Below are positions 6,828 through 14,290 of a stretch of 51,986 nucleotides of DNA, in pieces; position 1 is the stretch's first letter, and each line of letters begins with the position of its first letter. A model generated the notes under the pieces. The model did not search any database and was not told the origin of the DNA. It was given only the letters and a program-made list of their open reading frames with translations. The position numbers were made by a program, and so were the translations under genes. The DNA comes from a virus, in the IMG/VR virus record IMGVR_UViG_3300047409_000500, positions 1 to 51,986 of that record. One strand, given 5' to 3'.

Positions 6828-7092
6828 CTTCAATCTCGAAATGTGTCCCGCCCATCATCTCGACCCACGGCCCGCCCGGTTGCCCGTTGATAAGCCCGCG
6901 CGTAGCGAATAGCATGATGCCGTGTTCGGGGTGGATCGCCATGGACAACGGATTCCCTATGGGAAACGGCGGGCGGCTGTCGAACCCGACCGCGATGGAG
7001 CGTCCGTTGCTTGAGAGGATCGCCACCTCGGCGATGGCGGCCTTGTCGGGCCTACCCATGGGAAACACCCGCACCTTATCGCCCGTCGTCAT
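6805..7092 (-). CDS. Small beta-rich phage protein, unknown function
   Basis: The 95-residue protein begins MTTGDKVRVFPMGRP and contains AEVAILSSNGRSIAVGF, then a PPFPIGNPLSMAIHPEHGI segment. I recall similar small proteins from other phage early regions, always without a function. The predicted structure is mainly beta. The ATG overlaps the preceding stop (ATGA). Confidence 0.75.
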   Translation of the reverse strand: MTTGDKVRVFPMGRPDKAAIAEVAILSSNGRSIAVGFDSRPPFPIGNPLSMAIHPEHGIMLFATRGLINGQPGGPWVEMMGGTHFEIEDAGSQRE

Positions 7093-7682
7093 CGCTGCAC
7101 CGTGGTGGCCGGGGGCATCCAATCCGCGCCGAACATTCCGCGCAGGATCGGCAGGGCTCTATGCACCGGGATCTGCTGCCCGTGCCGCCAGAAGGTCCAC
7201 TGCGAGGGGTTGCCCGGCTTCAAGTAGGGCGACAGCGGGAATGGACGTTTTAGCATCTGGATTGCCGAGCAACCCACGGCCACGAAAAGCTCGGGGCGGT
7301 CGGGGATCATCGTCTCGTCAATCAGGACCGCCGCCTCGGGGGGCAGCTTCCCCGGGTGCACCACATCCACCCGGCCCAGGTATTTCGGGGCCGCGAGATA
7401 GGGGCACGTCTGCAGGGCGTACTCGATGCATTCCTGATGCCCGGGTAAGTCGAGATACCATCCGTCAGGATGGAATGCCGAGCGCGGCCCGCCGACAAAC
7501 CAGATCAGGCTATCCAGTTTCTCGCCGCAGATCGGACAGAGGTCCTCGCGCAAGGCTTGCCAAGACCGCCGATCATCGTTGACCGTGAAGAAGACATCGC
7601 TCTCAGTGCGCAGCACGTTCCACGGGATCGGATAGCCCCGGGGATCGCGGGGCAAGCGGGCGATGCGTGCCGGCACGGTCAC
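7089..7682 (-). CDS. Conserved phage Cys-rich protein, paralogue of 14278-14934
   Basis: The 197-residue protein shares an ordered set of motifs with the protein at 14278: RGYPIPWNV/RGYPVPWFA, LCPICGEKL/RCWTCGERLG, FVGGP/FVLGP, then H-x2-C and a CPYL/CPFL motif. The conserved Cys and His residues suggest a bound metal. I know this family only as hypothetical phage proteins. The GTG start at 7682 overlaps the previous stop. Both copies lie in the same operon, which indicates an old duplication. Confidence 0.78.
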   Translation of the reverse strand: MTVPARIARLPRDPRGYPIPWNVLRTESDVFFTVNDDRRSWQALREDLCPICGEKLDSLIWFVGGPRSAFHPDGWYLDLPGHQECIEYALQTCPYLAAPKYLGRVDVVHPGKLPPEAAVLIDETMIPDRPELFVAVGCSAIQMLKRPFPLSPYLKPGNPSQWTFWRHGQQIPVHRALPILRGMFGADWMPPATTVQR

Positions 7683-7873
7683 AGCCGAACCTCGCGCACA
7701 ATCGGGCAGGCCGACCACTCCACGGGCTCACCGTTGATTTCGAGCATACAGGGCGCGTGACGATTGAGGATCAGCCCACACTGGTTGCCCTCGGTGTTGA
7801 GCAGGATAAACGGCAGCGCGAAGTGCGCCAGCTGCACATACATCGCGCGGCCGTAAAACGGGCAGTTTTTCAT
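7679..7873 (-). CDS. Small conserved phage Cys protein
   Basis: This 64-residue protein starts MKNCPFYGRAMY and continues LPFILLNTEGNQCGLILNRH, APCMLEI and WSACPIV. Four Cys residues are spread over the chain, as in a small zinc- or disulfide-stabilised fold. I have seen this pattern in phage proteins of unknown function that are encoded next to the CPYL-type family. Start and stop are both coupled to neighbours by ATGA/GTGA overlaps. Confidence 0.75.
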   Translation of the reverse strand: MKNCPFYGRAMYVQLAHFALPFILLNTEGNQCGLILNRHAPCMLEINGEPVEWSACPIVREVRL

Positions 7874-8166
7874 AAGGGATCCATTCCCCAATCGGTGGCC
7901 ACCTCGACCCACTGGTCGATGTCCCGCCGCGAGGCGATGTGTTGGGCGGCGTCGCGCAAGGATTTCAACTCGGCCCGGCCCGCGTCGTTCAGGTGCGGGT
8001 TCTGATCCCACGTCCCGGCTTCGATCCACTGCACCAGATAGGCGCGGATCAGTTTGATCTCGTGCTTCGAGAGCGTTTCTTCCCGCAGGTAATGATGAAT
8101 GGCATCGGCGAGTCTGCTGCCGATTTCATGCATCCAGAAGCCCGGGGGTGTCGGTTGTGGGCTCAT
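7870..8166 (-). CDS. Small helical phage protein
   Basis: The 98-residue protein begins MSPQPTPPGFWMHEIGSRL and contains LSKHEIKLIRAYLVQWIEAG, an all-helical pattern I associate with unassigned phage early proteins. It overlaps the upstream gene by 41 bases and the downstream gene by 4. No catalytic motif is visible. Confidence 0.75.
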   Translation of the reverse strand: MSPQPTPPGFWMHEIGSRLADAIHHYLREETLSKHEIKLIRAYLVQWIEAGTWDQNPHLNDAGRAELKSLRDAAQHIASRRDIDQWVEVATDWGMDPL

Positions 8167-8332
8167 GGGGCTTCGCTCCTTTCCGTCGTTTGGATTCCTT
8201 CAATTCGATCCGGTCTATTACCGGGGCCAGGGCTTCCAGCAGCCGCGTTTCCTTCGCGTTCAGCGTTCGCTTCGATTCGAGTTCCACCAGTCGATAAAAT
8301 TCTCGGGCCATCGCAAACTCAAAGAGATTCAA
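8126..8332 (-). CDS. Small helical protein, probable TTG start
   Basis: The 68-residue protein is helical and charged (FYRLVELESKRTLNAKETRL, VIDRIELKESKRRK). The TTG at 8332 overlaps the upstream stop as TTGA, as in the neighbouring genes. An ATG at 8311 is an alternative start. Neither has a strong ribosome site. Function unknown. Confidence 0.62.
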   Translation of the reverse strand: MNLFEFAMAREFYRLVELESKRTLNAKETRLLEALAPVIDRIELKESKRRKGAKPHEPTTDTPGLLDA

Positions 8333-8556
8333 GGCTGCGCCCCCGCCGCGTCCCGGCATTGCGTACAGAGCACCCGGCCCCCGGCCAGGGCGGGATCGCC
8401 GAACAGCAGCACGCGATGCCCGCACGTCAACGCCGCGTAGTGGCCGACCCTGGTATTGGGAATGCGCTCAGTGCAAACGATGCCCATGTGAAAGCGGCTC
8501 TCGCGGGGATCTTCGTCGGGCTCCAGGTACGCGCCGCCGCCCAGGTCGATCTTCAT
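8329..8556 (-). CDS. Hypothetical zinc-ribbon-like protein
   Basis: The 75-residue protein has a LTCGHRVLLFG half-site and a RVLCTQCRD half-site, giving a C-x-H ... C-x2-C metal site in the C-terminal half. The N-terminus (MKIDLGGGAYLEPDEDPRE) is acidic. The ATG overlaps the preceding stop. Nucleic-acid or protein binding through the ribbon is likely but unproven. Confidence 0.72.
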   Translation of the reverse strand: MKIDLGGGAYLEPDEDPRESRFHMGIVCTERIPNTRVGHYAALTCGHRVLLFGDPALAGGRVLCTQCRDAAGAQP

Positions 8557-9050
8557 TGCGGTTTGCCTTTCGGGGGATCTTCGGGATTCGCCGCGCGGCG
8601 CAGCCGCATCAGGCTGCGCAGCAATTCACCCGGAATCGGAATATCCGTAAAGGTGATTTGCGGGGCCGCGTTCTTCGAGATCACCAGGGTAAAGTTTTCG
8701 CGCAGGCCCACTGAGTTATCCCACCCGCCCACGGCGGCGGCCTCCTCCCGCATTTCCGCCCAGGCAAGGTTGCGCGCGATCTCTTCGAGCGCGGCGAGGC
8801 GGCTGATGAGGATGCGCAGCGCCTTGCGATCCTCTTCTCCGTTGGCATCGAACTTCAACGAGTGCTGCGCCAGCATCCCCTGGCGGTCATAATCGTGGGC
8901 CAGCGCCCACAACACCTTGGCATGGAGCGATTGAACCACCACCAGGACCGTCTCGCCCTCTTCCGCCGGGTCGAGCGAGGTGGCGGTTTGCTGTACGTGA
9001 GTTTCGTTGATCCGTAGTAAATCGGCCACAATAGTTTGAAAGATCGTCAT
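8553..9050 (-). CDS. Hypothetical 165-residue helical protein
   Basis: The ATG at 9050 follows GGGAGGTGAG and overlaps the preceding stop. Residues 1-120 form long amphipathic helices (TVLVVVQSLHAKVLWALAHD, LRILISRLAALEEIARNLAW). The end contains a ITFTDIPIPGELLRSLMRL segment. No family recognised. The helix-rich layout suggests an oligomeric or regulatory protein rather than an enzyme. Confidence 0.75.
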   Translation of the reverse strand: MTIFQTIVADLLRINETHVQQTATSLDPAEEGETVLVVVQSLHAKVLWALAHDYDRQGMLAQHSLKFDANGEEDRKALRILISRLAALEEIARNLAWAEMREEAAAVGGWDNSVGLRENFTLVISKNAAPQITFTDIPIPGELLRSLMRLRRAANPEDPPKGKPQ

Positions 9051-9256
9051 CTCACCTCCCCGAACGGAACGATAGTCAGGCGGTGCCCGTAGTGCGCTTC
9101 GAACATGCGGCAGCCGGGCTGGTGGATCCAATAGAACTGATCACACGAGCGGCAGTAATCATAAGCTGCGTGTTGGCCGCACTCTTCGCACGGGCGGTGG
9201 ATCACCGCCAAGCTGAGTAAGTCGCGGACCTGGGTGTCATCGAGAAACGGCATCAC
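9047..9256 (-). CDS. Zinc-ribbon protein, GTG start
   Basis: The 69-residue protein carries a CEECGQHAAYDYCRSCDQFY ribbon, two C-x2-C pairs, followed by His and another Cys (IHQPGC). The start is a GTG at 9256 (GTGA overlap) or the next codon, ATG at 9253; GGAG lies upstream. Unknown role, one of many small ribbon proteins in this operon. Confidence 0.72.
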   Translation of the reverse strand: MMPFLDDTQVRDLLSLAVIHRPCEECGQHAAYDYCRSCDQFYWIHQPGCRMFEAHYGHRLTIVPFGEVR

Positions 9257-9894
9257 CCTAAATTCTCCGGGCGCAAATCGCCGTACATTTTCTGGCGTCC
9301 GGTGAAGTCATCGACGCCCGTTTCCATGACCGTGACTTCGCGGAAGGTGATCGTCCCGGCGTGCTCGTCGCGTTCGTAGAGTTGATTTAGCATCATGGTC
9401 CGCAGGGGCGTTTGCACCGTCACGATGAGCGCTTCGGAGCGAGTGACTAAGCCCTGGTCGACGGCGGGCTGGAAGCCGCGATGCCGGGTGGCCGCCTCAA
9501 ACTCTTCCCGTGGGATCGACAGCGCCTTCTCGGTGCTCTTGCCGAACCAGCCATCGGTGACGAAGACCACGGCTTGGATATTCTGCTCCTGCACGACTTC
9601 GCGGATCGCACCAAAGAGAACATCCTTGGCGCGCCCATCGTTCATGATTTGCGGGTTGGGAATGTCGAACCGCATCGGCGGCCCCTCGGCGCTGCGGAAT
9701 ACGAAGAACGGCGATACCCTCCTGGTTTCGACGAGATCACGTTTGCCAATCAACAGCGCATGGACCGCGAGGTCGCGCAGCCCGGCGGTGTGCTCCGTAG
9801 TGGCGTCGGTAAACTTCTCGCAGTGGCAATAGCGGCAGCGCGCGCCAGCGGCGTGAGCATCTTCGAGATGGGTACAAAAGCAGGGTCGTTTCAT
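9253..9894 (-). CDS. Hypothetical protein with N-terminal Cys/His finger
   Basis: The 213-residue protein opens with MKRPCFCTHLEDAHAAGARC followed by RYCHCEKF, a CxCxxH ... CxxCxC metal site. The remainder is alpha/beta, with a hydrophobic strand QAVVFVTDGWFGKST and a strand-rich C-terminus. I know CxCxxH-type fingers from phage and actinobacterial proteins but cannot assign the larger domain. The ATG overlaps the previous stop (ATGA). Confidence 0.72.
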   Translation of the reverse strand: MKRPCFCTHLEDAHAAGARCRYCHCEKFTDATTEHTAGLRDLAVHALLIGKRDLVETRRVSPFFVFRSAEGPPMRFDIPNPQIMNDGRAKDVLFGAIREVVQEQNIQAVVFVTDGWFGKSTEKALSIPREEFEAATRHRGFQPAVDQGLVTRSEALIVTVQTPLRTMMLNQLYERDEHAGTITFREVTVMETGVDDFTGRQKMYGDLRPENLG

Positions 9895-10238
9895 AGAGGC
9901 TCGTTCTGTTTCTTCGCTTGGCGCATTAGTCGCTCAATGGCAGCGGACGCTTTTGCTTTCATCGCTTCGTCGAAGCGTTCGCCTTCAATAACCACGTCGG
10001 CGATCTGGCGCAGGCGCGCCGAGATCCAGACGTTACTGCCTACGGCGACGATGACCAGCGGCTTATCGAGCAGCAGCGCCGCGCCGACCTCGATAGCCAG
10101 CTTGACATCGAACGTCCCATCGAGCAGCGCCATGCACATGAATGACGCCCTCAGTTTGGGAAGCCAATCCTCGCGCGCCCCATCGGCCAGTCCCCGGTAG
10201 AATTCTTCAAGCTCTTTGTCGGTGGGTTTGTCGCTCAT
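9891..10238 (-). CDS. Phage protein resembling nucleoside 2-deoxyribosyltransferase fold
   Basis: The 115-residue protein has LRASFMCMALLDGTFDVKLA, then EVGAALLLDKPLVIVAVGS. The order strand, D-G-x-x-D, E-x-G-x-A, K-P-hydrophobic strand is that of nucleoside deoxyribosyltransferase-like proteins. Here the usual catalytic Glu sits in AIEVGAAL, which is suggestive only. Comparable small proteins occur in many phages without proven activity. A nucleotide-salvage or base-modification role would be inference. Confidence 0.72.
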   Translation of the reverse strand: MSDKPTDKELEEFYRGLADGAREDWLPKLRASFMCMALLDGTFDVKLAIEVGAALLLDKPLVIVAVGSNVWISARLRQIADVVIEGERFDEAMKAKASAAIERLMRQAKKQNEPL

Positions 10239-10396
10239 GATCCTGCCTTCGTTTCCGCCGCGTGCAGCACGGTAAACACCGCTCCGCATCGACATTCCCA
10301 ATGCATCAGAAGCCATACCTTGAAGCTGAATTCTCGATGGCAATAGGGGCAGGTAGCGCCTCCGTCAGCATCTGGATGGAGAATGCGTTCGCTCAC
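10235..10396 (-). CDS. Small zinc-ribbon protein, GTG start
   Basis: Starting at a GTG (10396) that overlaps the previous stop, the 53-residue protein has CPYCHREFSFKVWLLMHWEC followed by RCG, a C-x2-C ... C-x-C ribbon. The frame upstream of the GTG is only the shadow of the neighbouring gene. Function unknown. Confidence 0.68.
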   Translation of the reverse strand: MSERILHPDADGGATCPYCHREFSFKVWLLMHWECRCGAVFTVLHAAETKAGS

Positions 10397-11319
10397 AGCT
10401 TTACCTCGATCTCGCGGGCCGGGGCGCTCTTGCCCTTCGTGCCGCGCACCACACTCGGGGTCCACACCAGTTGATGGTATTTGCCGAAGAGCCCCGCGCC
10501 CTGGCGGTAATCGCGGAAATGCCCCCGGCAGATGTGCATGGCTTTCGCCAGCCCGACCTCGTGGGAGCGTCCCTGGTTGCGGAGGATCTGTTTGAGCGGT
10601 TCGATCACCAGCGTCTTATGGGCGGTAAGCCGCGCCCCGGGATGGCGTTGCTGGTAGCGCCGCGCCAGCTTGGGCGGCACCGGGTTATCGACCATCGTGA
10701 CGTTCTTGCAATGCAGGAACGAGATCGCCAGCAGCGCCGGATTAAACCACGCCATGACCTTCTTCATCATTTCGTTGTGCTCGTCGGCGGCATAGCTTTG
10801 CATCCACGGCCGCTCCAGCAATCGGCCCTCGGCGTCGATGCACATAAACACTGAGCCATGCGATCCATCCGCGGTGGCTTCCGGCTTGCCGTAATCGACG
10901 AAATGCTCACACCATAGAATCCACTTCGCCTCTTCGGGGATGTCCTCACCTATAGCGTCGCCGCGCTCAATGGCGACAAATAGCTGGCCGACCCGCCCGC
11001 CGCGCGGCAGGATGTCTGTGATATCGGAATCGCCGTCCTCGGAGCGGATCTTGCGGACGATTCGGTGCTCACACCAGAACATAGGAAATGGCGGGGCTAG
11101 ATTGGGGAAGTCGCGCCCGAGGTCCCAATTCTCCTGGTCGGTCCCGGCGTACATGTACTCGGCCACATTGTCGATGCAGATCACAGGCAGCGCCGGATCC
11201 GCCAGCAGCTGCAGGACCCGCATCGTGTGCGCCTTCCACGCTTCGATCTTGTCGCGGCGCACGAACCAGGGCATTTCCAAGCGCCCCTCGTTGCGGATGT
11301 CGTCAATAAGCCGGGGCAT
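10393..11319 (-). CDS. Conserved phage protein, unknown function
   Basis: The 308-residue protein ends with a motif set I know from many phages: KTLVIEPLKQILRNQGRSHE, AMHICRGHF, DYRQGAGLFGKYHQLVW and a final VRGTKG. The N-terminal half is alpha/beta with CIDNVAEYMYAG. These proteins are usually annotated hypothetical. The size and conserved His/Cys suggest an enzyme or a host-interaction factor, but I can see no diagnostic active site. It sits between the zinc-ribbon genes and the replication genes. Confidence 0.78.
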   Translation of the reverse strand: MPRLIDDIRNEGRLEMPWFVRRDKIEAWKAHTMRVLQLLADPALPVICIDNVAEYMYAGTDQENWDLGRDFPNLAPPFPMFWCEHRIVRKIRSEDGDSDITDILPRGGRVGQLFVAIERGDAIGEDIPEEAKWILWCEHFVDYGKPEATADGSHGSVFMCIDAEGRLLERPWMQSYAADEHNEMMKKVMAWFNPALLAISFLHCKNVTMVDNPVPPKLARRYQQRHPGARLTAHKTLVIEPLKQILRNQGRSHEVGLAKAMHICRGHFRDYRQGAGLFGKYHQLVWTPSVVRGTKGKSAPAREIEVKL

Positions 11320-11323
11320 GAGT

Positions 11324-11638
11324 CTACGCCGCTCCTTGTTTCATCGTGTGGACCTTGGCCCGCCGCCCGTGCAGGCGATAGGCCGCCGGATCGAAGTAAG
11401 CCGTAAGCGGGCGGCTCGGATGCAAGCGCCAGATTTCCGTCGATTGAAACTCCAGCCAAGCCTTCTGCCCGGCCTCGGTGATCAGGAAGCCGTGCTTGGG
11501 GTAGAAAGTAATCCACCCCCGCACGAGCATCGACCGGAAGGGGCGCTGGTCGTAGAGCCTCGCCGTCTCCACGCTCATGTAATTGCCCTCGCTGAATGTT
11601 TTGAATAGCGGGTACTGCCGATTGGAGAGGCGAGTCAT
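11324..11638 (-). CDS. Hypothetical 104-residue protein
   Basis: The protein contains LSNRQYPLFKTFSEGNYMSV, then RSMLVRGWITFYPKHGFLIT and EAGQKAWLEF. This is the layout of a small winged helix, the two-strand hairpin FYPKHGFLIT being the wing. A DNA-binding function is possible. It lies 4 bases upstream of the gene at 10393 and 2 bases downstream of the gene at 11641. Confidence 0.7.
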   Translation of the reverse strand: MTRLSNRQYPLFKTFSEGNYMSVETARLYDQRPFRSMLVRGWITFYPKHGFLITEAGQKAWLEFQSTEIWRLHPSRPLTAYFDPAAYRLHGRRAKVHTMKQGAA

Positions 11639-11640
11639 CG

Positions 11641-12000
11641 TTAGGCCGCTTCCAAGTGCTTCTTCCCTCTGCCCGCCGCCATGGCGGCGAGGCGCGCCTT
11701 ACGTTGGCGGGGTGACATTGCCGCCCAGGCGGTCTTTTGCGCGGTGCTAATCTTCTCGCCCTTGGTTTTAGCCGCCCGCGCCGCAACGCGCCGGGCCATT
11801 TCTTTTTTGCGCTCCCCGGGATCATCCGGCCAGCCGTACCGCGCCTTATCCCGGGGCGGACTCAACAGCGCGGCCATATTGCCCCGCATGAGATCCACCT
11901 GGCTCTGCAGAATCTCTAAAGCGAACTCCATCCCGGGCAGCAGTGCGGCCATTCCCATGGATGCGTATTTCTTAATTTCATCGTTGGACTCGATCTTCAT
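11641..12000 (-). CDS. Hypothetical basic protein
   Basis: The 119-residue protein has a hydrophobic-helical N-terminus (MAALLPGMEFALEILQSQVD) and a strongly basic, Ala-rich C-terminus (KKEMARRVAARAAKTKGEKI, SPRQRKARLAAMAAGRGKK). The start follows TTTAGGAGAGACG. The tail suggests nucleic-acid contact. No family recognised. Confidence 0.72.
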   Translation of the reverse strand: MKIESNDEIKKYASMGMAALLPGMEFALEILQSQVDLMRGNMAALLSPPRDKARYGWPDDPGERKKEMARRVAARAAKTKGEKISTAQKTAWAAMSPRQRKARLAAMAAGRGKKHLEAA

Positions 12001-12024
12001 CGTCTCTCCTAAACCATCCAGTAA

Positions 12025-12057
12025 TTGGAGTGTTTTTTTGCGTTTATCTTACTCCAA
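12025..12057. promoter_or_regulatory. Inverted repeat TTGGAGT/ACTCCAA in leader
   Basis: In the 125-bp gap 12001-12125, 7-bp arms at 12025-12031 and 12051-12057 enclose 19 bases rich in T. The gap is much more AT-rich than its surroundings. It could be an operator or an mRNA hairpin ahead of the gene at 11641. No clear promoter hexamers accompany it. Confidence 0.4.
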
Positions 12058-12125
12058 CATAGTAATAAAAGGAATAGGGGGATGTAGGGTACGTCACCAC
12101 GGTATATTTCACACATTTAATCGCG

Positions 12126-12488
12126 TTACATTCGACACTGACAGCGCGCCGCGCCGCTGGCTTCGTAGGGCGGCAGGCCCACCGGGCTCACGGTGCGATA
12201 GGTGATCACAAAGCCCGTGCCCTCGCAGTAAGGACAATCGGACTTGCCGACACTCGTTCGCACGCGCTGGCGTTTCTCCCCGGCCATACGGATTAGATCC
12301 GCGGGCGTTGGGCAAATGCTATGGGTATCCACCACGTCGCTGATGAGGCGATGCAGAAAATCGGCGTCCGTGTCCGAGATCCGGCGTAAAGCGTGGATCA
12401 GTTCCTGGCGGGCTTTGGGCATCGCCGGAAATTTCGATAGCCCGGTAAGGCGTTCTACCTGATCGTCATAGACCGAATCAGCTAGCAA
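12126..12488 (-). CDS. Replication-associated protein with CxxCxG zinc motif
   Basis: The 120-residue protein starts at a TTG (12488) overlapping the initiator gene by 11 bases; an ATG at 12533 is possible but overlaps further. The N-terminal helices (RLTGLSKFPAMPKARQELIH) precede SDCPYCEGTGFV and a final CQC, a DnaJ-like zinc site. Its place directly after the initiator gene suggests a helicase-loader partner or accessory replication protein. That is inference from position. Confidence 0.72.
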   Translation of the reverse strand: MLADSVYDDQVERLTGLSKFPAMPKARQELIHALRRISDTDADFLHRLISDVVDTHSICPTPADLIRMAGEKRQRVRTSVGKSDCPYCEGTGFVITYRTVSPVGLPPYEASGAARCQCRM

Positions 12489-13452
12489 GCTCGGATTCCG
12501 CTTCGATTTTTTCACGCCAAGCCTCCACGGCATCGGGGTTCATGTATTCCCGCAGGGCGCTCCACATCCCGTTTTCCGCCAGCGTTCGGTAAAAAGATTC
12601 GTTTGATTCCTTCTGTTCGCGTTTCCGCTTCTCGATCCAGGTTTCGGATTGCACCTCTTTGCGGTCGGCGGGCGGGTGTTCCCAATCTCCGTCATGGAAC
12701 CAGCGCCAGAGTTGCGGAATGAAACGGCCCGGGCCATAGGCGGCCCAACGAGCCCGCCAGAGCCCATGGTTCAGCCGGATTACCTCTACGGTCCCGGCGA
12801 TGCCCTCGGGGCGCGTGGTGAGGAGCTTGCGGGCCTCGGCTACGGCTTTGGGCACGTTGCCCGGTTCGGGATGCTGCGGCATCAGTTCGGCCACCAGCAG
12901 CCCGGCCTCGGCCAGCCCCGCCACGGGCGCGGGGTGTTGGGGTTCGTTACACCCATCGAGAGTGGCCGCCGACGCCGCCTCTTCGGGCGAGGCAGACACA
13001 CGCGCGGCGGCGGCAGCCGCTCCCTCTGGTTCAATAACATCTGGTTCATATAAGGATGTAGCCGCTTCGAGGTGCCGCGTTTGGCACGAATGTGGGGCCG
13101 GATTTGGCACTTGCGCTTGGGCCACATTTGGCACGAATGAATCCTCGGCGGCGGACGCGGAAACGGGCATCTGCCACTGGTCTGGGGTGGCTATTTCGTA
13201 GCGGTTGCCCCAGAGGTTGCGGTGGGCGATGACCATCCCGGCCCGGTAGAGTTCGGCCAGGGCGCGTTTGATGGTGCGAAGGCTCTTGCCCAGGCGCTCG
13301 GCCAGGGTGGCGAGTTTGGGATTGCAAATCCCGGTCCTGCGGTTCTTGTAGGCCAGCAGCGCGCTGAAGAGACATTTTGCCAGAGCGCTGATGCCGGGCT
13401 TCCAGATCGCCGCGTCGGGGATGCACGTGAACGAGAAGGTTAACGTGGGCAT
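12478..13452 (-). CDS. Phage replication initiator with N-terminal winged helix
   Basis: Residues 5-90 form a helix-turn-helix 36 type winged helix: IPDAAIWKPGISALAKCLF, LATLAERLGKSLRTIKRALA, LYRAGMVIAHRNLWGNRYEI. A Pro/Ala-rich linker follows (about 100-200). The C-terminal region has LWRARWAAYGPGRFIPQLWR and FHDGDWEHPPAD. This matches lambda O-type initiators, which bind the origin and recruit host helicase. The 324-residue length is normal. It is preceded by a 26-codon frame with overlapping TAATG. Confidence 0.82.
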   Translation of the reverse strand: MPTLTFSFTCIPDAAIWKPGISALAKCLFSALLAYKNRRTGICNPKLATLAERLGKSLRTIKRALAELYRAGMVIAHRNLWGNRYEIATPDQWQMPVSASAAEDSFVPNVAQAQVPNPAPHSCQTRHLEAATSLYEPDVIEPEGAAAAAARVSASPEEAASAATLDGCNEPQHPAPVAGLAEAGLLVAELMPQHPEPGNVPKAVAEARKLLTTRPEGIAGTVEVIRLNHGLWRARWAAYGPGRFIPQLWRWFHDGDWEHPPADRKEVQSETWIEKRKREQKESNESFYRTLAENGMWSALREYMNPDAVEAWREKIEAESELAS

Positions 13453-13532
13453 TACCGTACCCCCTGATGTAAAACTGTGATCCAGCCGTCATTTCTGGCG
13501 GCGCGAGTTGCGGTACGATGATCTTGATTCAT
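13452..13532 (-). CDS. Possible 26-residue leader peptide before the initiator
   Basis: An ATG at 13532 preceded by AAAGG opens a 26-codon frame, MNQDHRTATRAARNDGWITV and six more residues. Its TAA overlaps the initiator's ATG as TAATG. No ribosome site of its own is evident for the initiator, whose immediate upstream bases are GGGGGTACGGTA. Coupled translation from this frame is therefore plausible. Confidence 0.45.
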   Translation of the reverse strand: MNQDHRTATRAARNDGWITVLHQGVR

Positions 13533-13547
13533 CGTTTTGGACCTTTC

Positions 13548-13581
13548 GGGCGCGCCGGGCTACAGCTAAAGCGGCGCGCCC
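13548..13581. other. GC-rich hairpin at the end of the VRR-NUC gene
   Basis: GGGCGCGCC (13548-13556) and GGCGCGCCC (13573-13581) are a perfect 9-bp inverted repeat with a 16-nt loop. The right arm lies inside the last codons of the nuclease gene. No T tract follows on the minus strand, so it is more likely to protect or separate messages than to terminate. Confidence 0.45.
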
Positions 13582-14000
13582 CGTTTGTTTGCGGCCTCGT
13601 GTTGTCCGAGCCACGCATCGAGCGCCTCCACGGTGTCTACCACCGCGATGGCCAGACGGTAGCCCAAACGGATCTCTAGGATTTGTTGTTTCTGGTCGTC
13701 ACTGATCCCTTCGCCTGGGCGCTTCACTTCGAGAAGGAAGCCGGGGAAGGTCTGATGCAGACACGCATAGTCGGGCGTGCCCTTGGGGGCACCCGTAATC
13801 CATCGGTTCAAATCCGCGGTGCGGAACTTGCCGCAATGGTTGCGGCCAATCCAATACCCGCGATAGCGCAGCAGATCCAGACAGGCCCGCTCCACGTCGT
13901 TCTCTTTGAGGCGCGGCGGGGCGGTCAGCCGGAATGGGCGCTCTTTACTCAGAGCACCTCCCCGGCGGGCTTCATGAGGCCCGCGATCACCTCGGCGCAT
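13566..14000 (-). CDS. VRR-NUC family nuclease
   Basis: The core is a VRR-NUC (PD-(D/E)xK) fold: ENDVERACLDLLRYRGYWIG, then GTPDYACL with the catalytic Asp, then FLLEVKRPGEGISDDQKQQI with the E-x-K pair and Gln. Such phage enzymes act on branched DNA or as single-domain nucleases. I use the ATG at 14000, which overlaps the upstream gene by 52 bases. A CTG at 13952, overlapping the stop as CTGA and preceded by GGGGAGGTGCT, would fit the operon's coupling pattern better. Confidence 0.85.
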   Translation of the reverse strand: MRRGDRGPHEARRGGALSKERPFRLTAPPRLKENDVERACLDLLRYRGYWIGRNHCGKFRTADLNRWITGAPKGTPDYACLHQTFPGFLLEVKRPGEGISDDQKQQILEIRLGYRLAIAVVDTVEALDAWLGQHEAANKRGAPL

Positions 14001-14290
14001 TGCGGGCAGATCGCTCCCACCAGCCCCTCGCTGTAGGGAGCCCGGGATCGCCGGATTCCCCCCGCCAGCGGTTCCCCGCAGAAGGCCCGGTTAGGATCGC
14101 CGAATAATTCGATGTGCGGGTGGCGGTGTTCCTTCTGAGCGAGGCGTAGATCCAGGCGCCGATCCGCCACGCGAACCAGATAGGGCGGCTGTTCGGCCAG
14201 GATCGCGTTGCGGTTGAGGCGCTCCACACAGCCAGGACAAATGATGGTCGTGTAGGAAGCGCCGCAGCGCTTGCACGTCAGGGAAGGCAT
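13949..14290 (-). CDS. Double zinc-ribbon protein
   Basis: The 113-residue protein starts with LTCKRCGASYTTIICPGCVE, a four-Cys ribbon, and ends with GAICPQCAEVIAGL, another C-x2-C pair. An AFCGEP segment in between may complete the second site. It overlaps the upstream gene by 13 bases. A nucleic-acid-binding role is likely from the fold, but no specific partner is indicated. Confidence 0.75.
   Translation of the reverse strand: MPSLTCKRCGASYTTIICPGCVERLNRNAILAEQPPYLVRVADRRLDLRLAQKEHRHPHIELFGDPNRAFCGEPLAGGIRRSRAPYSEGLVGAICPQCAEVIAGLMKPAGEVL

Noticed and set aside
13548-13581. GC-rich hairpin considered as a terminator
   Set aside because: No T tract follows on either strand, and it would cut the operon before the initiator gene.
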